The notes under the pieces: model-generated | The model's input: the letters and a program-made list of their open reading frames with translations, nothing else | The model's database searches: none | Told to the model about the DNA's origin: nothing | DNA from: Fasciola hepatica | Lineage: Eukaryota; Platyhelminthes; Trematoda; Plagiorchiida; Fasciolidae | Length of the DNA stretch: 64,000 nucleotides | NCBI GenBank assembly: GCA_948099385.1 | Contig: CANUEZ040000013.1 | Location: 434,001 to 498,000 of the forward strand | Direction: 5' to 3' | Position numbers and translations under genes: made by a program | Part shown: positions 52,369-63,200 of the stretch, in pieces | Numbering within the stretch: the stretch's first letter is position 1 | Layout of the letters: every line of letters starts with the position of its first letter

Positions 52369-54600
52369 GTGCTTTTACTAGACGGAGGGACACAAAGTAA
52401 ACTAACTCAAGCGGAAGAAACCTCGAAAGGCCAGGAGGCGGCTGGTATTATAACAAAGAAACGGGAGACAATCGGAAGGGCTGTATCAGCAGCTGCCAGG
52501 CTTCTTCGGCGCACTTACCTTGCCGTCATATTAAGCGTACTGTTGTGTACAAGTAAAGGGCATTCTTTCATAATGGACATTGGAGGTTTTGAACTTTTCA
52601 TTTCTAAAACGGCTTTTCAGCCTCATTCCCATACACCTCCATCTGCCTGTGATTTTGATCATATATATGTTGATGGGCGTCAGTTACACATACTGGGATC
52701 TCGTGAAACAAACCTCACTGTGGATCACTGTAATTCTTTGCTTCTTCATCTCATGTGACCAACTTTGGTATTTCTATCATCGGTTTGCATTTTATTAATC
52801 GTATACTCATCGTCCTCTTTTTGTCCGAACCCCATCAGTTTCACCTTCGGCATCTATTGATTAATTGTTGAAAAGCCTCAGTCGGTTTTTAAATGACTTC
52901 AATTAGTACTGAATTACTTAGTTCCCCCATTTAATGAAAACCCGAATCATTCCGCTCGGATTACTTGGACTATTTGGTCTTCCAGTGGATAATTGTACTC
53001 GTCAGTTCTCCAACCGGGGATACTCCGACTATGACCACAATGAAAAGGGATGGGAAAACCCCTTTGGTTTGCTTCGACTACCGTATCACACTGAATAGAA
53101 GTATGAAATATTGAAATTATTTAACTGTAGAGTCAGACGAAATCTCATGATTCTAAATTCTTTTGAAGCTTGACTTGAAAAATCCGTTTTCACAAATTCC
53201 ACTTGATGAACAGTCGCTTGAGCTGACAACTATCAACTCGCATTCTGGATTGTTCCATTCCGCGGTTTTGTCCTTTGGTCTAGGTGTTCCGTTCGCAATT
53301 TTTAGGGTGCCACAAAATCTCTTCTTATTTGGAGGGTTTGTCCACATATCCCGACGGTAATGTTTTTCGCGCTCCAAATGAAGAGCCACATGATGAATGT
53401 TTACTTTCTTCACTTGGTTGATGGCATGAGTAAAGCTTTGTTATCAATCCCGATGGGTGTGTTCTTTTGTTTGGGCTATTTGGTTGATGCCCATGGTTTT
53501 TGTCCCTACCAAAAACGTTTTGCATCTTTATCTAATTCATCTTCTCCAGAATGTCTTGCTAAGTCACTTTTGATTTTGCGTTCCCTCCAGTATTATTCCC
53601 GATTTAGGCCAAGTTCCTCAACCAAAGATGTCTCGTTAATAGACATTGTGACTCAAAAGGCACTTCACTGATCAATAGCGTATGATCTATACTTACAAAG
53701 CTTTTTTTGTCGATGAATACTGTACTTCGTTCATTATCGCCATGTGTGTCTTCTAAAGTTATCACGAACACGTCACCTACCAACATCATGGTCATCCTCG
53801 AAAAGGAAGACTGATCGGTATTGTGCTTTTCCCGGCGACTAGGTTCTCCCAAACGCGAGACCGACGCGGAGCGGTAGCTGTACTTTGGGCTGTCACCCGC
53901 ATGAACAAATATTTGTTCGGTACCTAATTCACTACTGTGACAAGGAAGCCGCGAAGTTCATTCACTATCAGTACTCTTCTTTAGCGAAACTGTCATCTTC
54001 TAGGTTCAGCGACGGAGTGTCGCGTCAGCTGAATGCACGTAAAACATTCATCGTATGAAGGCATAATTCATTCCTAATGCCAACTGACGGTCAAGGTACG
54101 CTCACTTGGGCGAGGCTCTGACTTCCAATTGTCTACTAACACAGCCACTACTGGTTAGTCGGTAGGACCCAGGTAATAACATCCAAAAGACTACTATGCA
54201 ATCGTCGACTGCTTTCGACGACGATTGCGATCCAATAATGAAAGGAAGTTCCCGGAGTTCTACAAAGGTCGTAAGGAAATTTATCTTATATGCGACCGTA
54301 TTGTGTGCCTCATTGACAGAATTGTAGAGCCTTCAGCTTTACATTCAGCAGTCTTGGAGAACTTGCATTGTGGAAGCTTGAGCATCAAGAAGATGAAGTC
54401 GCATGCACTACTCATTTGTTGATGGCCAAAGTTCAAAGCTGATTTGTTTCGTATTGCTAGATCATGTGATAACTGTATGAACAAAGTGCATTATTGTTTC
54501 TTTGAAAATTCATGCAGTGACACTGTACGGAGGGTAGAATCTGTGAGTCAATTTTTGGGGAATGGATTGAATTTTTGCTAAATCAGCAGGCCAAAGTGGG
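52369..54600 (+). pseudogene. Gypsy (Mag-like) protease, reverse transcriptase and integrase remnant
   Basis: The frame 52369-52758 ends with a retropepsin-like block, GHSFIMDIGGFELFISK, where the catalytic D-T-G has become D-I-G, followed by VDGRQLHILGS. From about 53015 a reverse transcriptase follows in pieces: KRDGKTPLVCFDYRITLN, LDLKNPFSQIPLDEQSLELT, SGLFHSAVLSFGLGVPFAIF, then YPDGN where Y.DD is expected (near 53350) and a degraded thumb. 54225-54485 carries an integrase HHCC zinc finger (LENLHCGSLSIKKMKSHA, WPKFKADLFRIARSCDNC). RNase H is not clearly seen and the integrase core is absent or unreadable. Related to the minus-strand copy at 59150-64000 but more decayed. Confidence 0.8.
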
Positions 54601-55059
54601 ACTCATGAGGCAAAAAGCTGCCCTATGACTCCCATTTCTAATACTATTCTCAGTCAGTTCAGCTATGAAAGCAGGCTTGTGGTCAAACTCCATAGGTCTT
54701 AAAGACCGTGCAAACATCTCGGTAGACATTTTTTCACTCAGTGGACGTAGGTCCTCTCCCTGGCAGCCAAAATTAACAAGCAGTTCTGTGGTTGGTCGTC
54801 TGATTGATAGCATACAACACGACTTCTATCGCTGAACATTAGAGTCTGCAGTGCATTTTTGGCTACTGAGAGCAGTATCAGTGGGATAAACTAAAATTCG
54901 CCTGTACTTCAGGATTTCGACCGAACTGAGACGATCCCGGGTTTTTTGTTCAGATTGCACTCTTCAGTCTGCTAGCCCACACATCTGTCCGCTCTTTTGG
55001 ACCCAAACGATACTCAAGAAGTGAAGGTCGTCTGGCGAGCACTTAGAAGATGATAATCA
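54601..55059. other. Unassigned interval
   Basis: Between the Mag-like remnant and the Tc1-like remnant. It may include degraded integrase core, but no motif is legible. Confidence 0.4.
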
Positions 55060-55760
55060 GGGAAGTCACGCCACGAGATTACCAAGTATTTTTGTCTTCC
55101 AAGAAGGACTGTGAGCAGATGGATCAAACGCTTCAAAAATGGCAATTCATCAGTTGAGTTGCTGAGTCAGCTTTCCTCTACCTCAAACATGATCGAAGAG
55201 GACGTATTTGGAGACAAATCTCTGAAAATGATAAACGTGATATGACGGCTGCAACTGTACAACACAGTGGAGTTTCAAAGCCTATCTAGGGAGCCATCAG
55301 GTGAACAGATCGAAGCGAGCTGGTATTTCTGGACAGCATCATCGACGGTGATGTTCGTCTAGAAGCCCTGATTTGACACGTATCACTGTTGAGCACAACT
55401 ACTTAAGCGACTTTCTAGGAGGGCAGCGTGCCTGCATATCGTACCCAATTTTCATGCGCATCACAGTACATAGATACTCCCGTGGCCAACTCGATCCTCC
55501 AATCTTAGTACAATCGAATTCTGTGCAGTCAGCTTGACATGAATGTGGATCAGAGGCGGTGGTATAAATCTCTATCGGAATCCGAGGCTGTGTTGAAGCA
55601 GAAATGGGACAGTATGCCACATGATACTATCAGGAGGCTGATAGCGAGCACGACCCGACGGGTAAATTCTTCTGTCATCCAAAGGTGGATCACCCATTTA
55701 CTAATGAGTGATCGTTTCAGAAAGATCACACCATTCTATTCACAACAGAAAATTTCGACT
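55060..55760 (+). pseudogene. Tc1/mariner-type transposase remnant
   Basis: Starts with a helix-turn-helix like that of Tc1 transposases: HEITKYFCLPRRTVSRWIKR from about 55072. A GRPR-like region follows in another frame (DRRGRIWRQISENDKRDM near 55192). The middle, which should carry most of the DDE domain, is largely lost or scrambled, with a faint VPAYRTQF block near 55430. The C-terminus is clear at about 55560-55680: SLSESEAVLKQKWDSMPHDT, then IRRLIASTTRRVNSSVIQ, the usual end of Tc1-type enzymes. Several stops and frameshifts. Terminal inverted repeats were not found. Confidence 0.75.
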
Positions 55761-57780
55761 TCAGTGAAGGATTTCACGAGTGCACAACGCTTTGGGGACG
55801 AAAGAAATGTTTTCTGGTGAACAATTTGTATTCCTCCTCATCGAACGTAGAATGATGGCTGTGCGAAAGGTTGACAATCAAGATTTCTGAAGAGCTGCTT
55901 TCAAAGCACGTTGTTAATGTCCTTAGTTAGCCGGGACGTCTTTCCCCGTCACAAATGTGAGTAAAAAAGCCAAACCATTGGGTCGCAAGGCGAGGAATTA
56001 GCGAGGGCACTGTGTACTTCCAACGTCAGGTATAAATTTATGGGTCAGGGTTAACGACAAATAGAAGTAACCACGATTAGCCCAACGGGAACCATTTTGG
56101 CGGATTTGCCCGCTGCGGAACTCGACCACAAGCTGTCAGGCAATAACGACGGGATAAGATTATGCTGTCCTTATGTTGAATATATATTCATATTCATTCG
56201 TATTCATGAAAGATATTTGCGAAAGTCAGGGGTGGGTTATTTTCACAAGTGAAATATGTAGCGTACTACTCTGTCTATGTGGTACACTAAATTATTGTCA
56301 ACAATATCTAAGACGACACTAGCAAACTAAGATGGGCGGAGGAGCGTGCGGTGATAACAAGGCCAAAAGGGTATGTACATTAAGAATTAAAATGAAACAA
56401 AAGGTGTGACTCAAACTCACAGTTGTTCAGTGTTCTTGTGATCAGGAAATGAGCGCCGAAGAGCCAATATCCGCCAATGTCTTCAGTTCAGTTCGGTCTG
56501 ACAGCCATCCGTTGAACAGAACAGGATGGTATTGAGCGAAGTGCCAAGAGACGCCGTTGAAGCTTCTAAAATGTTTTGTTTCACTCAGTTAGTTCCGACC
56601 GATATAATTCCAAGACACTCCAAACCAGAAGATGAGACCGTGCCCGAATGAAAGATTTATTTACAGCCATTTTGTATTGCGCGGTGTTGACTACCAAAAG
56701 GTGTGTGTTTTTACATTAAAACGTCGGTACAACAAAGGAGTGTCGCACCAAGGGACGTTGAAAATCATGGAAAAAGTCGGAAATGTACAGGTACCTACAA
56801 ATACCACCTATTTCAACGCAAACAGACACTACGTTTTCATTAGATGGATGAGGGTAGAACTTGGAAGCAGCTCTCCCACTGCCCAAACACATCATAATGA
56901 CCCTAAATCTGACTCGGAGAGTCGAACACGTTTCACACCACCTGATCATGATTTTCACTGCAGTCGCTCGCTTTGTGACCTAATCTGCTATCCAACCAGC
57001 ATAAGTCTCCGTGGAAGATGTATTGGGAGCAAATCTGTCGGATAAATTGGACAACTCAAATCACCTCTAATGCAGGCCGTTGAGAAAGCGCTTCTGTTTT
57101 ACGGACCAACCTACAGTCACTCCTAATGCACATCCTTTTTCAGCATAGTTAGTTCGATTGTTGCAGTAGTAATGAACAAATCATTTGGGAAATGTGGTTG
57201 GAGATTGAAACTGCTTTTAGTCAGTCGTTCCTCGTCTGTGATAAGTCAGTTTTTAATGCGTTTATGTTAATTTACGAAAGTTGCATCAAAACCTGCTGCG
57301 CAAATATTGACGGGTAGGATGACACATTCAGTCAGCGCTTTCTGTCATCAAGTAGAGAATTGTATGTTGGACGAAAATTTCGAGTCGTAATAGGGCCCGA
57401 ATGTAAAGAGCAAACGGGTGGTTTAGAGGGGGAGATGACGGCTGAACCAGCTTACGTGAATTTCACTGTTTCGATAGCTGAGGTTTATTCGTTTGCAGGT
57501 TTGAACACCGCCTGCTTGTTATAAGTAGTCCTCCGCTGTTTGAAGTCAGAAAAGTGGAGAACAGACTCGAGATTTTATGCTGAATGCATTGTTCTTCCAT
57601 TGGAGTTACACTTGCGCGACCTGCAAGGACAGGGAGAAAACTCGGTGAGCCGGAACGTCGTAAGTGTATAAACCAGCATCAACGCTTACATCCATAAAGA
57701 TAGAAGCGGTGATCTGTGTCCGAGCACGTTACACGTTTTATTTTCCGTATAATGTATTAGTGCCAAGAGAAGCCTGAACC
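55761..57780. other. Unassigned interval, one long anonymous frame
   Basis: No domain recognised. A 137-codon plus frame at 56632-57045 and an antisense frame opposite it are the longest, and neither has a motif, signal peptide or repeat I can name. I do not call them genes. Confidence 0.4.
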
Positions 57781-58005
57781 TTAAACGGTGGAGAATCCAT
57801 CGACACTTTTCACGTCTAAAAGTCCAACGCGACGAGCCCAAAGCGATCCGGCGACAGTCCCTTTACTGAGCGGCTGAGCCATCGTGGTACAGCCAATCGG
57901 GTGTGGGCAGCGCGAGTGATTATCCATTACCGCGCAAACCACTATGCCAATCATTAAGAGAGTTGCGTTAACAACTACTAGCAGCTTCGTCACTTGCATC
58001 CCCAA
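57781..58005 (-). CDS. Possible small secreted protein (74 aa), hypothetical
   Basis: Minus-strand frame beginning MGMQVTKLLVVVNATLLMIG and continuing IVVCAVMDNHSRCPHPIGC. A short basic start, about 17 hydrophobic residues and a plausible signal-peptidase site after VCA make a convincing secretory signal. The mature part would be about 48 residues with two Cys (CPHPIGC). A donor-like GCG|GTAATG lies at the signal-peptide end, so the true gene might splice there and the downstream frame may be spurious. No family recognised and no surrounding gene context. Could be chance. Confidence 0.22.
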   Translation of the reverse strand: MGMQVTKLLVVVNATLLMIGIVVCAVMDNHSRCPHPIGCTTMAQPLSKGTVAGSLWARRVGLLDVKSVDGFSTV

Positions 58006-59149
58006 TCAAGACCACTCTAATGCCCAAAGAAATTCTGTATTTTATTTGGGGCGAGGTTTAGTCGATTACACCCAATAACTTTGTTTCCAGATTGATCCTT
58101 TCCCATCATTTTCACGGAAACCGGTTGTTCTAGTCATGCGAACCTATTCCACTGCTTATCCAGAAATCACCGCTGCAGCACATATTTGACAAAGAGCTAC
58201 TTCTGAGCACTTTATTTGTGTTAAGTGGCTATTTGAGCGGAGGTAGCAGCTTTCTAGGGGTAATACTCCTAGGTATTGTTGTAGGGGCAGGGAATCAAGG
58301 CCCGATCAGACTTTAGGGGATTTTTGCGACCATTGTGGCCCAGAACACATTATTTTTAGTTGCGTGCGGAAGTTGCACAAATTTCCAGGGCTCCTACTCT
58401 CACTTGTTTACGGGCTTGAACCAGAGGAAATGGCACCACGCCGGTCTATAGTTAGTTAGCATTCAGTCTACTGGAACTTTCTAAGCAGATGACGGGAGTG
58501 ATATCAAAGGTTTTTCAATTGACAAAAATATGTTCACTTTAGATCATGTTGAATGAGCCATGCATTTGAGGTAAGTACCGAAAGGAACAATTTGGTCAAC
58601 TTATACAGCGCCCACTTGGTTTGATCAATCCAAGTAGCCCTAGTAAGAGAACCTCTCTGTTTCCCATCCATCTCATTCGATCATGTTAAGAGGCAGTTTA
58701 TACAGGATGCCACATGACCGTAGTGAAAAACAGTGTACGAAGCGCGTTGATCCGAAACATTTTACACAGCCGAGGCTTTTGATTGACTCTTAGTTGCATA
58801 TCCGACTGCCTGATTTCTTCCAGTGGACTGCAACAAATTGTAGTTTTCACAATACCAGAACTACAGGACACATTGAAATCACTCCAGCGCATAGCTATGC
58901 AAACCGAAGCAGCAAGAACACTAGGGCTGCAGAATATCATGGTATTTGTATTGCAAACTCGTTTGCACCGAAATTTCCAATCAAAGATAATAGGCAGATT
59001 GCTAGTTAACTAATCACAGCAAGCTTTTGCTGTACCTCTCCTTGGCGATCCTGATCGGTTGAAGCTCCTCAGAGTGCGCATCTACGAAGCAGTGCTATGC
59101 TGTCTCACCTGTGATGCGTGTTAAATCATCACAACATTCCTTCCCCAAG
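58006..59149. other. Unassigned interval with a 38-nt intron-like segment
   Basis: At 58571-58608 a segment begins GTAAGTACCG and ends TTATACAG, the size and signals of a flatworm mini-intron, but all three plus frames in the upstream flank carry stops. A plus frame at 58783-59013 (IPELQDTLKSLQRIAMQTEA) looks somewhat protein-like and follows an acceptor-like TGATTTCTTCCAG at about 58824. None is firm enough to call. Confidence 0.35.
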
Positions 59150-59158
59150 AGCTCCCCG

Positions 59159-60230
59159 TCAATTTGGCTCGCCTGTCTTACTGATCTTCCCAAAGGGCAG
59201 GTGGCTGTGGCTCGGCCGCTGCGCTAGTCGTCTCGTCCGGTGGAAGAGGTGAGTCACTGCTTTATTACAGTCGCGTTTTGCATCCTTGGTCACCCTAGCC
59301 ATGTGGTCAATCACATCTTCGGTCGCCACTCCGAAATGGATGCAGCTGAGGTAGCTCCGACTCACCGGTGCATCATCCAGGTCCGTAATCTCGACCATAG
59401 ATAGACCAAGTTGTCTGATGGTGATTCCACGAGTTGGTCGAAGTTCGTTGCCGCAGAAGTATGTGACATCGCTGGAAGCAAGATACATCACCGATGACCG
59501 CAGTCTTCTAGACTTGAACAGAACAGTTGAACTACCCTTGGTGGTCGCATGCACTGTGTTTCGATACTGCTTCAGGAAATCGTCGAGGAACGCCCCCAAG
59601 TCGGACTACGTTCTCGAGTTGGCCGATGCCACCACACTTTTCACGGAGCGCATCACGTTTTCTGCCACACCGTTAGAGCACGAGTGGCGTGACGTCCCAC
59701 ACAGATGCCGACATCCGATTCTGTCAAGCCACCTTTTCAGCTCCACCAAACAGATTTGCGACCCGTGATTGGTGACCATTATTTGCGGGATTCCTTCTCC
59801 GCTGAAGCACTTCCGTTACACCTAAATTACGAACAATGTGATTTGTGAACTTCTCAAGAATACTTCTGGCCATTGGCAGTAGGAGTCAGTCAGTGCGACG
59901 GCGTGATATCGGTTCAAGATTGGGCCACAGAAGTCGACGTGGACCCTGTGCCATGGAATGTAGCTTTCGAGCCATGGGTTCCCATTGTTTGGCCTTGACT
60001 GGACTTTGTGCAGACATGCTTCGCGATTCTTTGCCGTAGTGCAAATATCCGCGTCCAGTTTCGGAAACCAACACATGTGCCGAGCCAGTGACTACACTTT
60101 ATCCACATCCAAATGGCCCTTGTGCAGTTCAACCAAAACCGACTCGCGCAATAGAGATGGAATGACAAGTCGGTCTTCTCAACAAAGGACTCCGTCTGAT
60201 TGCACATTGAATTCTTCTCGCAGTACAATA
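59159..60230 (-). pseudogene. Mag-like Gypsy integrase remnant
   Basis: Zinc-binding start near 60170-60010: SLLRESVLVELHKGHLDVDK, then ARHMCWFPKLDADICTTA and REAC. Core: WHRVHVDFCGPILNRYHAVA with the first catalytic Asp, and YCQWPEVF. Then GIPQIMVTNHGSQ near 59790, where the second catalytic Asp is Asn, and CSNGVAENVMRSVKS with the Glu. The C-terminal frame 59599-59159 includes FLKQYRNTVHATTKGSSTVL, LFKSRRLRSS and RQLGLSMVEITDLDDAPVSR. Frame changes occur between blocks. Substitution of a DDE residue alone would inactivate it. Confidence 0.88.
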
Positions 60231-60339
60231 AACTGAGGAAACTTCCGCTTCACCTCGAGCATCCACCCCTTCCTGATCACCGAAATCACGGCCAAGTTAA
60301 AGAGTTTTACTAGCTTCCGTAATTCTTCCCTCGACATCT

Positions 60340-60560
60340 AACCATCATGAGTATCGTGATAGGAAATCCGCTTGGGAGACGGTCTTGCGATGTAGATGCA
60401 GGGTTTCGTAGTTTTAAGAGGCCAAAGCGAAACTCCATCGCTGAATCATAGGAACCGTAGATTTGGCGACGGATTTATCAGGGTTATATAAGAACTGAAG
60501 GGCTTTGTGGTCGGTGACGACCGTTAACTTCAGTTCAGATAGGTACTTGTGCGGTAGACG
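60340..60560 (-). pseudogene. Mag-like Gypsy RNase H remnant
   Basis: Minus strand: ELKLTVVTDHKALQFLYNPD, then IQRWSFALAS, a stop, and HRKTVSQADFLSRYS. This is the usual C-terminal half of Gypsy RNase H (TDH.AL.FL...R..RW...L.......H......AD.LSR). The N-terminal half lies in the poorly readable stretch 60560-60916. Confidence 0.8.
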
Positions 60561-60916
60561 TACCGTACAGAAAAGTGCAAAGCTTCATTATACTTCCGGG
60601 AATTACTTTTCTCCACAACATTGAGAAGACGTACAGATGACTGGACATCCACCATATACCAAAACTACTCGAAGCCAAAATCGGTGATGACCATGGTTCG
60701 ATTAGATAGTGCGAAGAGAGCTAATATCGGTCGGTTGACAATATTCCGTACAAGGCCGCTTAGTGCCTTTTCACACAGCTCGTCTAATTGCATCCAGTTC
60801 TCAGTAGTAGAACGAAAGCGAGTAAGTAGGAACGAACGTGTATTCAAGTACGCCTTGCGGTAAGCTTTAGGATGATAGTGTGATTATCGGACGAGAACGA
60901 AGACTCAACGTCTGTC

Positions 60917-61683
60917 TCACACTGAGCTAGCCACATATGATTGGTAGAGTAGAACGAAGATCGTAGTATAGACAAGCATCACACGCTCGAGGTCAAGGCT
61001 AACGGAAACGCAACGAATCACAAGGGAATGCGTACGACACATGGAATGGCCACACAAAAAGTCCCATTGCCACACATCGGGTGAATGGGCCAAAGACAAT
61101 GACTGAGCTCGTGTCGCAAAGTTTGAGCTGAATTTGAAGTAGTATTGCAGGCATCGAGGAACTGACCATAAGTGCGCCTGATTCCCTGGAGACTCGATGC
61201 CAGACAGTGGTTCGAAACAATCTGAATCGGGTCGGTATCCGTTTGCATTAACAGTGAAACCAACGTAATCCAATTCGGTGACACCGAATTTGCACTTGGT
61301 GGATTTGACCGCTAAGGTTCGTTCAACAAACCTGACAAGCAGATATTGCAATATGTGGTCGTGTTCTTTCTTCGTGGACCCAAGAATAAACACATCATCC
61401 TGATATGCCATCTTCCCATCGATACAATGGATCCCCTCATCTATGGCAACCCGAAATATACCGGATGGCATGTGCAAACCAAAGGGTAAGAAACTGTATT
61501 CGAACATGCCCCATGGAGTGTTAATGGTTGTTGGTGGTGTCGACTCCATGTGCATCGGAATTTGCAAGTACGTATAAGGCAGGTCAATGTTCGGGAAGTA
61601 ATTGCTGTCGAGGATGCATTTCCTGAGAACCTCCGATTCCACATTGGTTGCCACACATCTTCGTAAACGTGGATTCAAAGTCA
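60917..61683 (-). pseudogene. Mag-like Gypsy reverse transcriptase, main part
   Basis: Open for 253 residues: NPRLRRCVATNVESEVLRKC, YFPNIDLPYTYLQIPMHM, TINTPWGMFEYSFLPFGLHM, the active site YQDD at 61405-61394, KSTKCKFGVTELDYVGFTVN and a degraded thumb/connection region. The N-terminal block of the same domain lies at 62506-62344 in the same phase, separated by a 660-bp insert. The frame is intact through the catalytic region. The last third drifts from the family consensus, so a frameshift near 61150 is likely. Confidence 0.88.
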
Positions 61684-62343
61684 GCCGAACGAGATCCGGA
61701 GTGTATTGAAAAATGGATGAGTCATGTGCTGTGGATTTTAAAAATGTTTTAATGTCAAAAGTAGCGTTGTCGGTAAAGATTTCAATTCGCCGACGTTTTG
61801 GTCACTGCGGCTAAACGTTTCCAAGTCAAGTTTTTCAATCAAATGTTTCTAAGGCAGTCGGCACAAGCCAACGGATGTTCCACTGTGTGTGCGTCTGTTT
61901 CTGCGAGCGTGTACATTGTTCAGGTGTGCGTTGGTTAGAGGGACTGGATGTCAGTTTCACCTTTCCGTTGTCAGTGTCACTTATCGCGGGGTCACTTGAG
62001 GTCAAAACGAAACTGCGATCATATGGGTGCTTGTTTTATCAATGAACTTAGAGCTGTCCTGATGGCTGATGCTCCTACCCGTTTGCTCAGATTAGTGCAC
62101 GCACGGTGGCTGCTGAGTGTTAAGGCTTCAGTATGCATGCACTCTGTGTATGTTGGGAATCCGATTTGGGAAACTCTGGCGTTGTCACCGTCGATTTTGT
62201 GTCCTTCGGTTATGGCATAAAGTGCGATCGTCGAGTCTCGCTCAAATTTTGCTAAAGCCGTTTTGTTGGCTGGTCTAAATTTATTCTTTTTTTTCTGTTC
62301 TGTGATTCTGGCTTTTAGCTGTCCGCCAATTTGCTCATGATAT
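61684..62343. other. 660-bp insert inside Gypsy reverse transcriptase
   Basis: Reverse transcriptase sequence is interrupted between GDYRV (left of the break on the minus strand) and TLNPRLRRC. The trinucleotide TGA (minus strand) is present at both edges (62346-62344 and 61683-61681). Removing 660 bp and one TGA restores phase. The insert has no terminal inverted repeat that I can see. A T-run is at 62286-62298 (A-run on minus) and a 90-codon plus frame at 61948-62220 has no recognised domain. Identity unknown. Confidence 0.65.
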
Positions 62344-62506
62344 TCACCCGGTAATCACCGCATATTCGGGGCGTCTGACAGTCGCCCTTCATCGCTACCA
62401 TAATTATAATCGCCCATGTGGACGAAGTCACACACACAATGACACCGTTTGCTTCATCCTGGTAGGCTCGTTTTCGAACTTCTGGCCGCACGGCAATACT
62501 GGTCAC
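62344..62506 (-). pseudogene. Mag-like Gypsy reverse transcriptase, N-terminal block
   Basis: Minus-strand frame: RPEVRKRAYQDEANGVIVCV, SSTWAIIIMVAMKGDCQTPR, then ICGDYRV. This is the standard start of Gypsy reverse transcriptase (S.WA.PIV.V.K.DG..R.C.DYR). It is in phase with 61678 across the insert. Confidence 0.82.
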
Positions 62507-62914
62507 TCCAGGAGCATTGGATCACCACGTATTTCCAACTTCGCGGGCTCAACCGCCACCTTCAATGCTGAACATTGTGAGATCGATTGCTAGAAATAAA
62601 GCTGATCCACATGATTCTCGAATGTCGTTTGGAGGGTTTTGCCTTTGTTAAAAACATTTCGTTCATTTATTTCGCTATGAAAATAATCACTTCGACTGCA
62701 GTATGCACTTTGTAAAGATGCAGCGAAATGATCCAGGATACATCGTGCAATCTATGATTTTAACTTCTGTTTTCAAGTTTGGAGGGTTACCGATTGCTCT
62801 TATGCACACAAGGCCTTCAAACCCAGAATTGACGCACTGTCTACGGAAATTAGGATTCGTGCCAGGGCATACTCGTTCTTCAAAGGGAACCATTAGCGTC
62901 ATTTGAATCAGCAG
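62507..62914 (-). other. Protease-to-reverse-transcriptase linker of the Gypsy copy
   Basis: A minus frame (62902-62687) begins MTLMVPFEERVCPG. It may be the end of the protease domain shifted in frame, but it has no firm motif. The remainder is unreadable. Confidence 0.4.
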
Positions 62915-63190
62915 TTAAAGCCGATGAAAAGCAACACCATGAATACACACGTCAGTGGATTGTATGAGTACACTGGGCTGGATCAATTCGAACACTGATT
63001 TCGGAATAATGGACTCGCAGCTCCCGGTATCCACAATGAACTGATGACTCAATCCACATTGGAAATGGACTGATTTATACGAGGATTGGTTTGATTCATT
63101 CGAAGTCTTCAGTGTGTATACCGGATTGTTATCATTTACTGGATCATCAGGAGTTTGCAGTGATCTCAATCGTTTTGAGAAAATGAACAT
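62915..63190 (-). pseudogene. Mag-like Gypsy protease remnant
   Basis: The minus frame carries a retropepsin active site, FIVDTGSCESIIPKSVF, at about 63045-62995, followed by STDVCIHGVAFHRL. The catalytic D-T-G is intact here, unlike the related plus-strand copy near 52575. The frame stops at 62915, before the usual ILG motif. Confidence 0.82.
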
Positions 63191-63200
63191 TTTCCGGACA

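Noticed and set aside
56632..57045. 137-codon plus frame
   Set aside because: No motif, no homologous block within the window and no gene context; chance length is plausible.
62687..62906. Opposed 71- and 67-codon frames after the Gypsy protease
   Set aside because: Neither has a clear motif. The minus one may be frame-shifted protease end, but the match is too weak to call.
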